Program-made: the position numbers and the translations under genes | Part shown: positions 27,344 through 35,572 of the stretch, piece by piece | Layout: every line of letters starts with the position of its first letter | Numbering within the stretch: position 1 is the first letter of the stretch | The notes under the pieces: model-generated | What the model was told of the DNA's origin: nothing | The model's database searches: none | The model's input: the letters and a program-made list of their open reading frames with translations, nothing else | DNA from: Pseudomonas donghuensis | Lineage (GTDB): Bacteria > Pseudomonadota > Gammaproteobacteria > Pseudomonadales > Pseudomonadaceae | Reading direction: 5' to 3' | DNA length: 42,035 nucleotides | Assembly (NCBI RefSeq): GCF_000259195.1 | Contig: NZ_JH650784.1 | Coordinates: 8,111 to 50,145 of the forward strand

Positions 27344-28366
27344 TTATGCCCGTGGATCGAAGGCTTCGCGCAAGGCATCGCCAATGAACACCAGCAGCGA
27401 CAGGATCAGCGCCAGGGCAAAAAACGCGGTAAAGCCCAGCCAGGGGGCCTGCAGGTGCTGTTTGCCCTGGGTGACCAGCTCGCCCAGCGAAGCGCTGCCG
27501 GCGGGCATGCCGAAGCCGAGAAAATCCAGGGCGGTGAGGGTGGTGATGGCACCGGTGAGAATGAACGGCAGGTAGGTCAGGGTGGCATTCATGGCGTTGG
27601 GCAAAATGTGCCGCAGGATCACCCAGCGGTCGGGCAGGCCCAGGGCGCGGGCGGCCAGCACGTACTCGAGGTTGCGCCCACGGAGGAACTCGGCGCGCAC
27701 CACATCCACCAGCGCCAGCCAGGAAAACAGCGCCATGATCCCCAGCAACCACCAGAAGTTCGGCTCGACAAAACCGCTGAGGATGATCAGCAGGTACAAC
27801 ACCGGCAGGCCCGACCAGACCTCCAGCAGGCGCTGGCCGATCAGGTCGACCCAACCGCCGTGATAGCCCTGCAAGGCGCCGGCGGCGATGCCGATCAGCG
27901 TGCTGATGGCGGTCAGCGCCAGGGCAAACAGAATCGACACCCGGGTGCCATACAGTACTCGCGCCAGCACATCCCGGGCCTGGTCGTCGGTACCCAGCCA
28001 ATTGACCGTGGACGGCGGGCTGGGCGTGGGTACCAGCAAATCGTAGTTCGGCGTATCGGCGCTAAAGGGCACCGGTGCAAACAGCATCCAGCCGTTCTGG
28101 CCCTCGATCAGTTGGCGTACGTACTGGCTGCGGTAATCCGCCTGGAACGGCAACTGACCGCCAAACTGTTGCTCGGTATAGCGTTTGAACGCCGGGAAAT
28201 ACAGCTGCCCCTGATAACCCAGCAGCAACGGCTTGTCGTTGGCCACCAGCTCGGCCCCCAGGCTCACCAGCAATAGCAGGCCGAACAGCCACAACGAAAT
28301 CCAGCCGCGACGGTTGCGCCGAAAACGCTGCAGGCGCCTGAGTGAAACCGGCGACAGGCGAAGCAT
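27344..28366 (-). CDS. yejE: ABC transporter inner-membrane permease, YejE type
   Basis: A 340-residue permease of the oligopeptide/microcin C importer. A basic N-terminus (RRFRRNRRGWISLWLFG) leads to the first helix, a long periplasmic segment follows, and then a five-helix binding-protein-dependent transport domain with the EAA loop EYVLAARALGLPDRWVILRHILPNA. The start codon shares one base with the yejB stop, so the two are coupled. The partner ATPase gene is not downstream, where it is found in other Pseudomonas. Confidence 0.88.
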   Translation of the reverse strand: MLRLSPVSLRRLQRFRRNRRGWISLWLFGLLLLVSLGAELVANDKPLLLGYQGQLYFPAFKRYTEQQFGGQLPFQADYRSQYVRQLIEGQNGWMLFAPVPFSADTPNYDLLVPTPSPPSTVNWLGTDDQARDVLARVLYGTRVSILFALALTAISTLIGIAAGALQGYHGGWVDLIGQRLLEVWSGLPVLYLLIILSGFVEPNFWWLLGIMALFSWLALVDVVRAEFLRGRNLEYVLAARALGLPDRWVILRHILPNAMNATLTYLPFILTGAITTLTALDFLGFGMPAGSASLGELVTQGKQHLQAPWLGFTAFFALALILSLLVFIGDALREAFDPRA

Positions 28367-29424
28367 CAGCGTGCCCTCGTGGCAAAATCGATACGCGGGT
28401 CGACCAGGGTGTAGCACAGGTCACCGATCAGCCGTACCAGCAGGCCAAACAGGGTGAAGATGAACAGTGAACCGAACACCACCGGATAATCCCGCGACAC
28501 CGCCGCCTCGTAGCTCATGCGCCCCAGGCCATCGAGGGAGAAGATCACCTCGATCAGCAGGGAGCCGGCAAAGAACACGCTGATCAGTGCCTGGGGGATG
28601 CCGGCCACCACCAGCAGGATGGCATTGCGAAACACGTGCCCGTACAGCACTCGCTGCTCGCTCAGGCCCTTGGCCCGTGCGGTGATCACGTATTGGCGGG
28701 TGATCTCGTTGAGAAAGGCGTTCTTGGTCAGCAGGGTCAGGGTGGCAAAGCCGCCGATCACCAGCGCGCCGACCGGCAGCACCAGGTGCCAGAAGTAGTC
28801 GGCGAGCTTGCCCAGCAGGCTGAGCTGGTCGAAGTCTTCCGAGACCAGCCCGCGCACCGGAAACCAGTTCAGCGAAGTGCCGCCAGCGAACAGCACGATC
28901 AGCAGCAGGGCGAACAGGAACGAGGGCAGGGCGTAGCCGATGACGATCAGGCTGCTGCTCCAGGCATCGAAGGCGCTGCCGTGGCGCACCGCTTTGCGAA
29001 TCCCCAAGGGGATCGACACCAGGTAGGTGATCAGGGTGGCCCAGAAGCCCAGCGACAAGGTCACCGGCATCTTCTCCAGAATCAGATCGGTGACCTTGGC
29101 ACCGCGAAAGAAGCTGGCGCCGAAGTCCAGCCGGGCGTATTGCGTGAGCATCAGCCATAAGCGCTCGGGCGCCGACTTGTCGAAGCCGTACTGGCGCTTG
29201 ATGTCTTCCAGCAGTTTGGGGTCCAGGCCGCGGCTGGCGCGCGAGCTGGTGTGCAGGGTTTCGGCGCTGGCCCCGGGCGCACCGCCGCCGATCCCCTGCA
29301 GGCGTGCAACCGCCTGCTCGACCGGGCCGCCCGGCGCGGCCTGGACGATGACGAAATTGACCAGCAGGATGATCAACAAGGTCGGGATGATCAGCAGCAG
29401 ACGGCGCAGGATGTAGCCGATCAC
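28366..29424 (-). CDS. yejB: ABC transporter inner-membrane permease, YejB type
   Basis: A 352-residue permease. It opens MIGYILRRLLLIIPTLLIIL, followed by VQAAPGGPVEQAVARLQG, and ends with an EAA loop YVITARAKGLSEQRVLYGHVFRNA. The start is GTG at 29424: GGGGAG lies upstream, and the codon overlaps the yejA stop as GTGA, so translation is coupled. It forms the heterodimeric channel with YejE for peptide import. Confidence 0.88.
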   Translation of the reverse strand: MIGYILRRLLLIIPTLLIILLVNFVIVQAAPGGPVEQAVARLQGIGGGAPGASAETLHTSSRASRGLDPKLLEDIKRQYGFDKSAPERLWLMLTQYARLDFGASFFRGAKVTDLILEKMPVTLSLGFWATLITYLVSIPLGIRKAVRHGSAFDAWSSSLIVIGYALPSFLFALLLIVLFAGGTSLNWFPVRGLVSEDFDQLSLLGKLADYFWHLVLPVGALVIGGFATLTLLTKNAFLNEITRQYVITARAKGLSEQRVLYGHVFRNAILLVVAGIPQALISVFFAGSLLIEVIFSLDGLGRMSYEAAVSRDYPVVFGSLFIFTLFGLLVRLIGDLCYTLVDPRIDFATRAR

Positions 29425-31295
29425 GGCGGGCTCCCCAGGCGCTCGGCCATCTGTGCGTTGGTCAGCGGCGTCGGGCTGACTTCCCACCAGCTGTCCAGGC
29501 CTTCGTCGTAGCTCGGCTGCACCTCGGGCAGGCCGAAGCGGTTCCACCAGACGGTGGATGAGCCAGGTGGGTAATAGTTGGGAATCCAGTAGTAGTTCCA
29601 GCTCAGCACCCGGTCCAGGGCATGGGCATGACGCAGCATGTCAGCCTTGCTCGCCGCCTTGACCAGGCCGTCGAGCAGACGGTCCACGGCCGGGTCCTGC
29701 AAGACCATGTAGTTGTTCGAGCCAGGGTCGCTGGCCGCCGCCGAGCCAAAATAGTTGTACAGCTCAAGCCCGGGCGACGGTGATACCGGATAGCCGCTGA
29801 CGATCAGGTCATAGTCGCGGGCCATCAGGCGGTTGACGTACTGCGAGGCGTCGATACGGCGGATTTCCAGGGTGATGCCGATCTGCGCCAGGTTGCGCTT
29901 CCACGGCAGCAGCAGGCGTTCGAAACCGGCCTGACCATTGAGGAAGGTGAACGTCAGCGGTTCACCCTGGGCGTTGACCAGTTGATCGCCCTGGGGTTTC
30001 CAGCCAGCCGCCTCGAGCAGTGCCAGCGCTTGCAGTTGCTTGTCGCGAATCAGCCCCGAGCCGTCGGTGCGCGGCGCTTCGAACACCTGGTTGAAGACCT
30101 CGTCGGGCACCTGCCCGCGCAACGGTTCGAGCAACTTGAGCTCCTGCACATCGGGCACGCTGCGCGCCGCCAGGTCACTGTTGGCGAAAAAGCTCTGCTG
30201 GCGAATGTACAGGTTGCGCATCATCTGCCGGTTGCTCCACTCGAAGTCCCACAGCAGGGCCAGCGCCTGACGCACCCGACGGTCCTTGAACACCGGCCGC
30301 TGCAGGTTGAAGACAAAACCCTGGGCGGTCTGCGGTGCATCCTTGGCCAGGTGTGCGCGCTGCAGGCGGCCATCGTCCAGCGCCGGGCTGGCGTAGCCGA
30401 GGGTATAGGCGGTGGCGGAGAACTCGCGGTTGTAATCGAAACCGCCGCCGCGCAGCACCTGACGCGCCACCTCGGTGTCGCCGAAGTACTCGATGCGTAA
30501 CTGGTCGAAGTTGTAGCGGCCACGGTTGACCGGCAGGTCGCGGGCCCACCAGCTTTTGTCGCGCTCGAAGGTGATGCTGCGGCCGTTGTCGACCCGGCCG
30601 ACCTTGTACGGGCCGCTGCCCAGCGGTGCTTCGAAGCCTGCGCCATTGGCAAAGTCGCGGTCTTTCCACCAGTGTTCGGGCAGTACCGGCAAGGTCGCCA
30701 GGTCCAGGGCCAGGGTACGGTTCTGGTTGCTTTTGAAGTGGAAGATGATCTGCCGCGGGTTTTCTACCTTGACCCCATCAACGTCGGCGAACTGGGTACG
30801 GTACCTGAGATTGCCCGCACGCATGAACAGCTCGAAGGTGTAGCGCACATCCTCGGCGCGGATCGGCTGGCCATCGGCAAAGCGCGCTCGTGGGTCAAGA
30901 TAGAAGCGCAGCCAGTACCCGTCGGGATCGCGCTCAAGCTTTTGCGCCACCAGCCCATACACCGTGTAGGGCTCGTCCTGCGAGCGCACGGCCAGCGGCG
31001 AGTACAGCCAACCATCTACCTCGGCAACGCCGATGCCCTTGTCGATATAGGGAATGAGGTGGTCGAACTGGCCGATCTCGATGGCCGAGCGGCGCAGGCT
31101 GCCGCCTTTGGGCGCGTCGGGGTTGGCGTAGCTGAAGTGCTGGAAGCCAGCCGGGTAGCGTGGCGCTTCATCATAGACGGTCAAGGCGTGACCAGGGGCT
31201 GACGTGGCAGCGCACGACCAGGCAAGGGCCAGGCCGAAGATCAACAACAGCAAGGGGAAGGGAGCAATTCGCAAGCGCCTGACCACCTGAACCAC
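29421..31295 (-). CDS. yejA: Periplasmic peptide-binding protein, YejA type
   Basis: A 624-residue extracellular solute-binding protein of family 5 (DppA/OppA/YejA). A signal peptide is at residues 1-36, followed by YPAGFQHFSYANPDAPKGGSLRRSAIG-type mature N-terminus and SYPVSPSPG late. YejA relatives bind N-formylated or defence peptides and microcin C. The start is a GTG with weak ribosome site, so downstream starts are possible. It is the first gene of yejA-yejB-yejE, separated by a terminator from the parvulin gene upstream. Confidence 0.85.
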   Translation of the reverse strand: MVQVVRRLRIAPFPLLLLIFGLALAWSCAATSAPGHALTVYDEAPRYPAGFQHFSYANPDAPKGGSLRRSAIEIGQFDHLIPYIDKGIGVAEVDGWLYSPLAVRSQDEPYTVYGLVAQKLERDPDGYWLRFYLDPRARFADGQPIRAEDVRYTFELFMRAGNLRYRTQFADVDGVKVENPRQIIFHFKSNQNRTLALDLATLPVLPEHWWKDRDFANGAGFEAPLGSGPYKVGRVDNGRSITFERDKSWWARDLPVNRGRYNFDQLRIEYFGDTEVARQVLRGGGFDYNREFSATAYTLGYASPALDDGRLQRAHLAKDAPQTAQGFVFNLQRPVFKDRRVRQALALLWDFEWSNRQMMRNLYIRQQSFFANSDLAARSVPDVQELKLLEPLRGQVPDEVFNQVFEAPRTDGSGLIRDKQLQALALLEAAGWKPQGDQLVNAQGEPLTFTFLNGQAGFERLLLPWKRNLAQIGITLEIRRIDASQYVNRLMARDYDLIVSGYPVSPSPGLELYNYFGSAAASDPGSNNYMVLQDPAVDRLLDGLVKAASKADMLRHAHALDRVLSWNYYWIPNYYPPGSSTVWWNRFGLPEVQPSYDEGLDSWWEVSPTPLTNAQMAERLGSPP

Positions 31296-31330
31296 GACTG
31301 TGGCTGAAGCTTAGCAGGTCACCTGGGCAA

Positions 31331-31358
31331 ACAAACCGGCCCTGGGGGGCCGGTTTGT
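31331..31358 (-). terminator. Rho-independent terminator of the parvulin gene
   Basis: ACAAACCGGCC and its exact complement form an 11-bp stem around a 6-base loop. On the minus strand the second arm ends in T-rich sequence. It lies 10 bases after the parvulin stop and before yejA. Confidence 0.85.
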
Positions 31359-31368
31359 ACAGCAGCGA

Positions 31369-31650
31369 TCAGTCCTGACGGCTGGTCACTTCCAGCAGGT
31401 GATAACCGAACTGGGTCTTCACCGGGCCTTGCACGGTGTTGACCGGTGCGCTGAACACCACGGTATCGAACTCCTTGACCATCTGGCCCGGGCCGAACGA
31501 GCCCAGGTCACCGCCCTGGCGGCTGGACGGGCAGGTGGAGTTGGCCTTGGCGATCTCGGCGAAATCGGCGCCGGCTTCGATCTGGGCTTTCAGTTCATTG
31601 CACTTGTCTTCGGTGGCAACCAGGATGTGACGGGCAGTGGCTTTGGCCAT
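31369..31650 (-). CDS. ppiC: Parvulin-type peptidyl-prolyl isomerase
   Basis: A 93-residue cytoplasmic parvulin. It opens MAKATARHILVATEDKCNELK and has ANSTCPSSRQGGDLGSFGPGQMVKEFDTVVF and KTQFGYHLLEV, the full PpiC domain. It is clearly paralogous to the enzyme at 20589. AAGGAG precedes the ATG at 31650, and its own terminator follows, so it is monocistronic. Confidence 0.92.
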   Translation of the reverse strand: MAKATARHILVATEDKCNELKAQIEAGADFAEIAKANSTCPSSRQGGDLGSFGPGQMVKEFDTVVFSAPVNTVQGPVKTQFGYHLLEVTSRQD

Positions 31651-31725
31651 GGGAGTGGCTCCTTGGGGTAAAACCCCAAGCCTAACGCAAATGCGGTGTC
31701 GCCGCACCACCGACGGCCTGGAGTG

Positions 31726-31745
31726 GGAGCGGATGAATCCGCTCC
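31726..31745. repeat. REP-like hairpin
   Basis: GGAGCGGAT and its exact complement flank a 2-base centre between the DAHP synthase stop and the parvulin start. It may help end the DAHP synthase transcript. It belongs to a different REP type from the one at 25793. Confidence 0.6.
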
Positions 31746-31761
31746 TACCGTTGTGGGCGGC

Positions 31762-32823
31762 TCACAAGCGCTCGGCCGCCTCACGCAGCAAGCGTTCGGT
31801 CGAATCCCAGCCCAGGCAACCATCGGTAATCGACACACCGTACTTGAGCGGTTGCGCGCCCAGCGCCTGGCAGCCATCGAACAAGTGGCTCTCAAGCATC
31901 ATGCCGACCAGCGAGGTGTCGCCCTGCAGGCGCTGCTCGAGCACTTCGTTGAACACCGCCGGTTGGCGCAATGGGTCCTTGCCGCTGTTGGCATGGCTGC
32001 AATCGACCATGATCCGCGGCGCCACACCGGCCTTGGCCAGGCCCTGACGGGCCAGGGCGAGGCTTTGGCGGTCGTAGTTCGGGCCCTTGTTGCCGCCGCG
32101 CAGCACCAGGTGGGTGTCAGGGTTGCCCAGGGTTTCGACAATCGCCGGGTAGCCTTGCACGTCCATGCCGAAATGCCGATGGCTGTGCGCGGCGCTGCGG
32201 ATCGCATCGCAGGCAATGCCAACGCCGCCGTCGGTGCCGTTCTTGAAGCCGACCGGCAGGCCCAGGCCGCTGACCATCTCGCGGTGAATCTGCGATTCGG
32301 TGGTGCGTGCGCCAATCGCCGCCCAGCTCAGCAGGTCATCGAAGTAACCGGCGGCCATGGGTTGCAGCAGCTCGGTGGCAACCGGCAGGCCGCGCTCGAG
32401 CATGGCCAGCATCAGGCCGCGGGACAAGGCGATGCCGCCGTGCATGTCGTCGCTGCCATCGAGGTGCGGATCGTAGGCCAGGCCTTTCCAGCCGACGGTG
32501 GTGCGCGGCTTTTCGACGTAGGCGCGCATTACCAGGAGCATCTGGTCGCTTACGTCGATGGCCAGGCGCGCCAAGCGCTGGGCGTATTCGCGGGCCGAAC
32601 GGGGGTCATGGAGCGAGCAGGGGCCAACGATCACCAGCAGGCGTTGATCTTCGCCATCGAGAATGGCACGTACGGCCTGGCGATGGGCTTCGACCTGGGC
32701 GGTGAGGGCAGGGGTAAGCGGCATTTGCTGCTTGAGCAGCAGCGGGCTCGGCAGGCGTTGGCTGACGGCGCTGTTGGCAGCAGTGGGTTCGGACAGTGGC
32801 AGAGCGAGGTTGGACGATTGCAT
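31762..32823 (-). CDS. aroF: 3-deoxy-7-phosphoheptulonate (DAHP) synthase, class I
   Basis: A 353-residue enzyme condensing phosphoenolpyruvate with erythrose 4-phosphate, the first step of the shikimate pathway. VGPCSLHD (metal Cys), EKPRTTVGWKGL (PEP-binding), HREMVSGLGLPVGFKNGTDG and VDCSHANSGKD identify the AroF/G/H type. Whether the isozyme is feedback-inhibited by Tyr, Phe or Trp cannot be read. AGGGAACC precedes the ATG. The roughly 460-base untranslated leader upstream carries an attenuator and two small ORFs rich in aromatic codons. Confidence 0.92.
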   Translation of the reverse strand: MQSSNLALPLSEPTAANSAVSQRLPSPLLLKQQMPLTPALTAQVEAHRQAVRAILDGEDQRLLVIVGPCSLHDPRSAREYAQRLARLAIDVSDQMLLVMRAYVEKPRTTVGWKGLAYDPHLDGSDDMHGGIALSRGLMLAMLERGLPVATELLQPMAAGYFDDLLSWAAIGARTTESQIHREMVSGLGLPVGFKNGTDGGVGIACDAIRSAAHSHRHFGMDVQGYPAIVETLGNPDTHLVLRGGNKGPNYDRQSLALARQGLAKAGVAPRIMVDCSHANSGKDPLRQPAVFNEVLEQRLQGDTSLVGMMLESHLFDGCQALGAQPLKYGVSITDGCLGWDSTERLLREAAERL

Positions 32824-32871
32824 GTTCTGGTTCCCTGGGCGGATGGCGGGGTCTGGCCCGCGCTGTCGGCC

Positions 32872-33024
32872 CTATCGAGGTGTTCGACAGATGGCCGGAT
32901 TGGCGTCATGTGTGTGCGTGCCACCAACAAGTGACCGATCGGAGGCGGCAGGCTGGCCCGAACGGGATTGGCTAAATCGCCAGGCGCTAAAGCTTGGGTA
33001 AGGGTGGTAGGTGACGTAGTTCAT
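32872..33024 (-). CDS. Second leader ORF with aromatic residues at every third position
   Basis: A 50-residue ORF with a strong ribosome site (GAGGAACAGTAC) between the attenuator terminator and aroF. It starts MNYVTYHPYPSFSAWRFS: Tyr3, Tyr6, Tyr9, Phe12, Trp15 and Phe17. The remainder is ordinary and ends 48 bases before aroF. It is too short and unlike any protein family. The pattern suggests a translated leader peptide that senses charged aromatic tRNAs or couples translation to aroF. Confidence 0.6.
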   Translation of the reverse strand: MNYVTYHPYPSFSAWRFSQSRSGQPAASDRSLVGGTHTHDANPAICRTPR

Positions 33025-33071
33025 GTACTGTTCCTCAATGTGATTCGCTAGTTGCCGGGGGCCTGAAACGC

Positions 33072-33103
33072 AAAACCCCCGGTCGGGGAGCCGACCGGGG
33101 GTT
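33072..33103 (-). terminator. Attenuator terminator of the aroF leader
   Basis: A perfect 13-bp G+C-rich stem (AACCCCCGGTCGG and its complement) with the loop CTCC (minus strand), followed by TTTT. It stands about 50 bases after the first leader peptide's stop. The minus-strand segment GGGGCCGCCGA just upstream (33118-33128) can pair with the stem's loop side (TCGGCTCCCC) as an antiterminator. Confidence 0.85.
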
Positions 33104-33153
33104 GAGTATTCTCGTGTTCGGCGGCCCCTTGAGTGTGGGCGCCGGTGTGGGTA

Positions 33154-33285
33154 TCAGCGGCGCCTGTGGCTAAACCAATACCCAAAATAAAATCGAGCCG
33201 GTGAGGCCGTCGCGCACTCGACAGCCGCCACAGGGCGCGACAAGCGACCGGTGCTGCAAGCGTGAGTGAGGGGTGTGTGCGACAT
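33154..33285 (-). CDS. aroF leader peptide (Phe/Tyr/Trp run)
   Basis: A 43-residue ORF with GGAG seven bases before its ATG. Its C-terminus reads ARFYFGYWFSHRRR, so six of seven residues at 32-38 are Phe, Tyr or Trp. Together with the terminator downstream this is the classical architecture of ribosome-mediated transcription attenuation: stalling at aromatic codons would favour the antiterminator and raise aroF expression. The gene at 33372 ends only 86 bases upstream. Confidence 0.85.
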   Translation of the reverse strand: MSHTPLTHACSTGRLSRPVAAVECATASPARFYFGYWFSHRRR

Positions 33286-33371
33286 GTGACTCTCCAGTTG
33301 ATGTTCCCGAGCTTACTTCAGGCGTTACCGTGGTTTCAATGGCTAATTTGCATGAATGCGATATGCCAGGG

Positions 33372-34037
33372 CTATCGCCGCAGGTAGGCGGTGAAGTCGA
33401 TGTCGCCGGCACTGAGGATCGCCTGCACGCGGTTGTGCACATTGAGCTTGCGCAGAATCGCCGACACGTGAGCCTTGACCGTGGTTTCGGCGATGTCGAG
33501 GTTGTAGGCGATCTGCTTGTTCGACTCGCCCTTGGTCATGCGTTCGAGCACCAGCAATTGCTTGCGGGTCAGGGCCTGCAGCAGTTCCGGGGCAAAGCCC
33601 TGGTGTTCGCCCTGGCTGCGCCGGTGGCTGCTCTTCTGGGTGCGGATGATGTCTGGCGGCAGGTAGACGTTGCCGTTGAGGATCTGCTCGATGGCCTCGG
33701 TCATCTGCGAGCGCGGCGAGGATTTGGTGATAAAGCCGACGGCGCCGTAAGTGATGGCCTGCAGTACCACCTGTTTGTCCTGTTCGGCCGAAACGATCAC
33801 CACCGGGATGGTCGGTGCCTCGTTGCGCAGGTTGATCAGCCCGCCCAGGCCGTGCATGCCGGGCATGTTCAGGTCGAGCAGGATCAGGTCGAGGTCATCG
33901 TGATCGCCGGTGATCGCCAGGGCACTGTCGAGGTCGGCGGTTTCCATCACCTCGCTGCCGGGAAAGCCATCGCTGATGACATTGTGGATGGCCTCGCGAA
34001 ACAACGGGTGGTCGTCGGCGATCAGAATCTTGTACAT
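33372..34037 (-). CDS. agmR: Response regulator of the AgmR/ErbR type
   Basis: A 221-residue NarL/FixJ-type response regulator. The receiver domain begins MYKILIADDHPLFREAIHNV and has phospho-acceptor Asp55 in LLDLNMPG and Lys in FITKSS. The C-terminal LuxR helix-turn-helix is ESNKQIAYNLDIAETTVKAHVSAILRK. Length and opening match the AgmR/ErbR regulator of ethanol oxidation, and the pedE gene lies about 3 kb away; ErdR, a related protein, is an alternative. AAGGTG precedes the ATG. No cognate kinase is in the window. Confidence 0.8.
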   Translation of the reverse strand: MYKILIADDHPLFREAIHNVISDGFPGSEVMETADLDSALAITGDHDDLDLILLDLNMPGMHGLGGLINLRNEAPTIPVVIVSAEQDKQVVLQAITYGAVGFITKSSPRSQMTEAIEQILNGNVYLPPDIIRTQKSSHRRSQGEHQGFAPELLQALTRKQLLVLERMTKGESNKQIAYNLDIAETTVKAHVSAILRKLNVHNRVQAILSAGDIDFTAYLRR

Positions 34038-34199
34038 GGCTTTGCACCTTATTGTTGTGGTTGTGCTGCACCCCTTCATTACAGGCCAGGTGCAACGCTT
34101 TGGGAATGCGACCATCGACAAGTAAAACAGTACCAAAGTAGTAGTCGAGCGCCCAGGCGTGCGTTCTAGCATGGGATAAAACTGCAGGAGCACCACGCC

Positions 34200-34826
34200 A
34201 TGGCCATTTTGCTGGTCGACGATCACCCCATGCTGCGCCTGGGGCTGGCCGCTACGCTGCAACAGGGCCTGGACGGCATGCCGATCATCGAAGCGGCCAG
34301 TGGTGAAGAGGCCCTGCACAAGGTTGGCGAGCAGTTGCCGGGGCTGGTGCTGATGGACTTCGGCCTGCCCGGCATCAGCGGCCTGGAAACCACCCGGCGC
34401 CTGCGCCAGCGCTGGCCGCAGCTGCGCGTGCTGTTTTTCAGCGAGCATAGTGATCTTGGCCTGGTACGTCAGGCCATGGCGGCGGGCGCCTGTGGCTTTC
34501 TGTCCAAGGCGGCGGGGCCTGCGGTGTTGCTTGAAGCGGTACGCCGGGTGCTGTCCGGGCATGCCTACATCGAGCAGGCGCTGGCCACCGACCTGGCCTG
34601 CCAGGGGGGCAGTACGCGCCTGCAAGGCTTGAGCCTGCGCGAAACCGAAATTTTCCTGATGCTGGCCAAGGGCATGCCGACCCGGCTGATCGCCGAGCAG
34701 TTGTGCATCAGCGCCAAGACCGTATCCAACTGCCTGACCCTGCTCAAAAGCAAATTGCAGGTCGCCTCACACGCCGAAATGGTGCACCTGGCGATTGAGG
34801 CGGGCCTGCTGCGTATCGCCGCTTAG
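34200..34826 (+). CDS. LuxR-type response regulator
   Basis: A 208-residue two-domain response regulator. The receiver begins AILLVDDHPMLRLGL, with phospho-acceptor Asp53 in VLMDFGLPG and the conserved Lys in GFLSKAA. A LuxR/GerE domain follows: LSLRETEIFLMLAKGMPTRLIAEQLCISAKTVSNCLTLLKSKL. It is divergent from the agmR-type gene and convergent with the pentapeptide gene, overlapping it by four bases. Its place beside a quinoprotein alcohol dehydrogenase suggests a role in that regulon, as with EraR-like proteins. Confidence 0.87.
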   Translation: MAILLVDDHPMLRLGLAATLQQGLDGMPIIEAASGEEALHKVGEQLPGLVLMDFGLPGISGLETTRRLRQRWPQLRVLFFSEHSDLGLVRQAMAAGACGFLSKAAGPAVLLEAVRRVLSGHAYIEQALATDLACQGGSTRLQGLSLRETEIFLMLAKGMPTRLIAEQLCISAKTVSNCLTLLKSKLQVASHAEMVHLAIEAGLLRIAA

Positions 34827-35461
34827 TCCCAGGTTTTCGGGCAACCCTGGCAACCTTCCATGTTGCTGTCCTGAAAGTTGGCGTAATGCTGGCGGCTGCC
34901 GCGCAGGTCGGCCTGCTCCAGATTGCTTTCGCCGAACTTGGCTTCTTGCAGGTTGGCATCGGCAAGGTTGGCGCCCTTGAGGTCGGCCTTGCTCAACCAG
35001 GTCATTTCCAGGTCGGCGGCCTGCAGCTTGCTGCGGTGCAGTTTGGCCCCGGAGAGGCGGGCGAATTCCAGGTAGGCGGCGCTCAAGTCGGCGTTCTCGA
35101 AGTTGGCGCCCTGGGCGAACATGCCCCAGGCCTGTACCGCAACCAGCTTGGCGTCGCGCAGGTCGGCCAGGCGCAGGTTGCTTTGCTGCAGGCTCGCGCG
35201 GGTGAGGTTGGCGCCTTGCAATTGGGCTTTTTCCAGGTTGGCCAGGTCCAGGCGCGCATGGCGCAGGTTCGCCCCGCGCAGGTCGGCACCGGCCAGGTTC
35301 ATCTTGCGCAGGTCCTGGTTGCTGAGGTCGGCATTGCGCAGGTTGGCATTGGGGCATTGGCTTTCCTGGGCGATGGTGCAGCCGTTGATGGTCAAGGGCG
35401 TGTCGTCGTCGGCGAGGGCAGGGGTGCAGGCCAGGGTGAGCAGTAGCGGGAGGTATTTCAT
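34823..35461 (-). CDS. Exported pentapeptide-repeat protein
   Basis: A 212-residue precursor. The signal peptide is KYLPLLLTLACTPALA. The mature part is about 28 near-continuous A(D/N)LXX pentapeptides (NANLRNADLSNQDLRKMNLA and on), predicted to form a square right-handed beta-helix, with Cys at NGCTI, SQCPN and a terminal EGCQGCPKTWD. The family's cytoplasmic members shield DNA gyrase; here export points to a periplasmic role. It is next to pedE, as in other P. putida ethanol-oxidation loci. CAGGAG precedes the ATG. Confidence 0.85.
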   Translation of the reverse strand: MKYLPLLLTLACTPALADDDTPLTINGCTIAQESQCPNANLRNADLSNQDLRKMNLAGADLRGANLRHARLDLANLEKAQLQGANLTRASLQQSNLRLADLRDAKLVAVQAWGMFAQGANFENADLSAAYLEFARLSGAKLHRSKLQAADLEMTWLSKADLKGANLADANLQEAKFGESNLEQADLRGSRQHYANFQDSNMEGCQGCPKTWD

Positions 35462-35490
35462 GGGGATCTCCTGGGGCTGGGCGATAGCAA

Positions 35491-35560
35491 TCGCTGGCAA
35501 GCCAGCTCCCACAGGGTTTGGTATGCACCGATCCACTGTGGGAGCCGGCCTTGCCGGCGA
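35491..35560. repeat. REP pair
   Basis: TCGCTGGCAAGCCAGCTCCCAC at left and the REP arm beginning GTGGGAGCCGGCCTTGCCGG at right form an imperfect inverted pair around a 25-base spacer. It lies between pedE's stop and the pentapeptide gene on the same strand and probably marks transcript ends. Confidence 0.75.
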
Positions 35561-35572
35561 GAGGGCGTCAAA

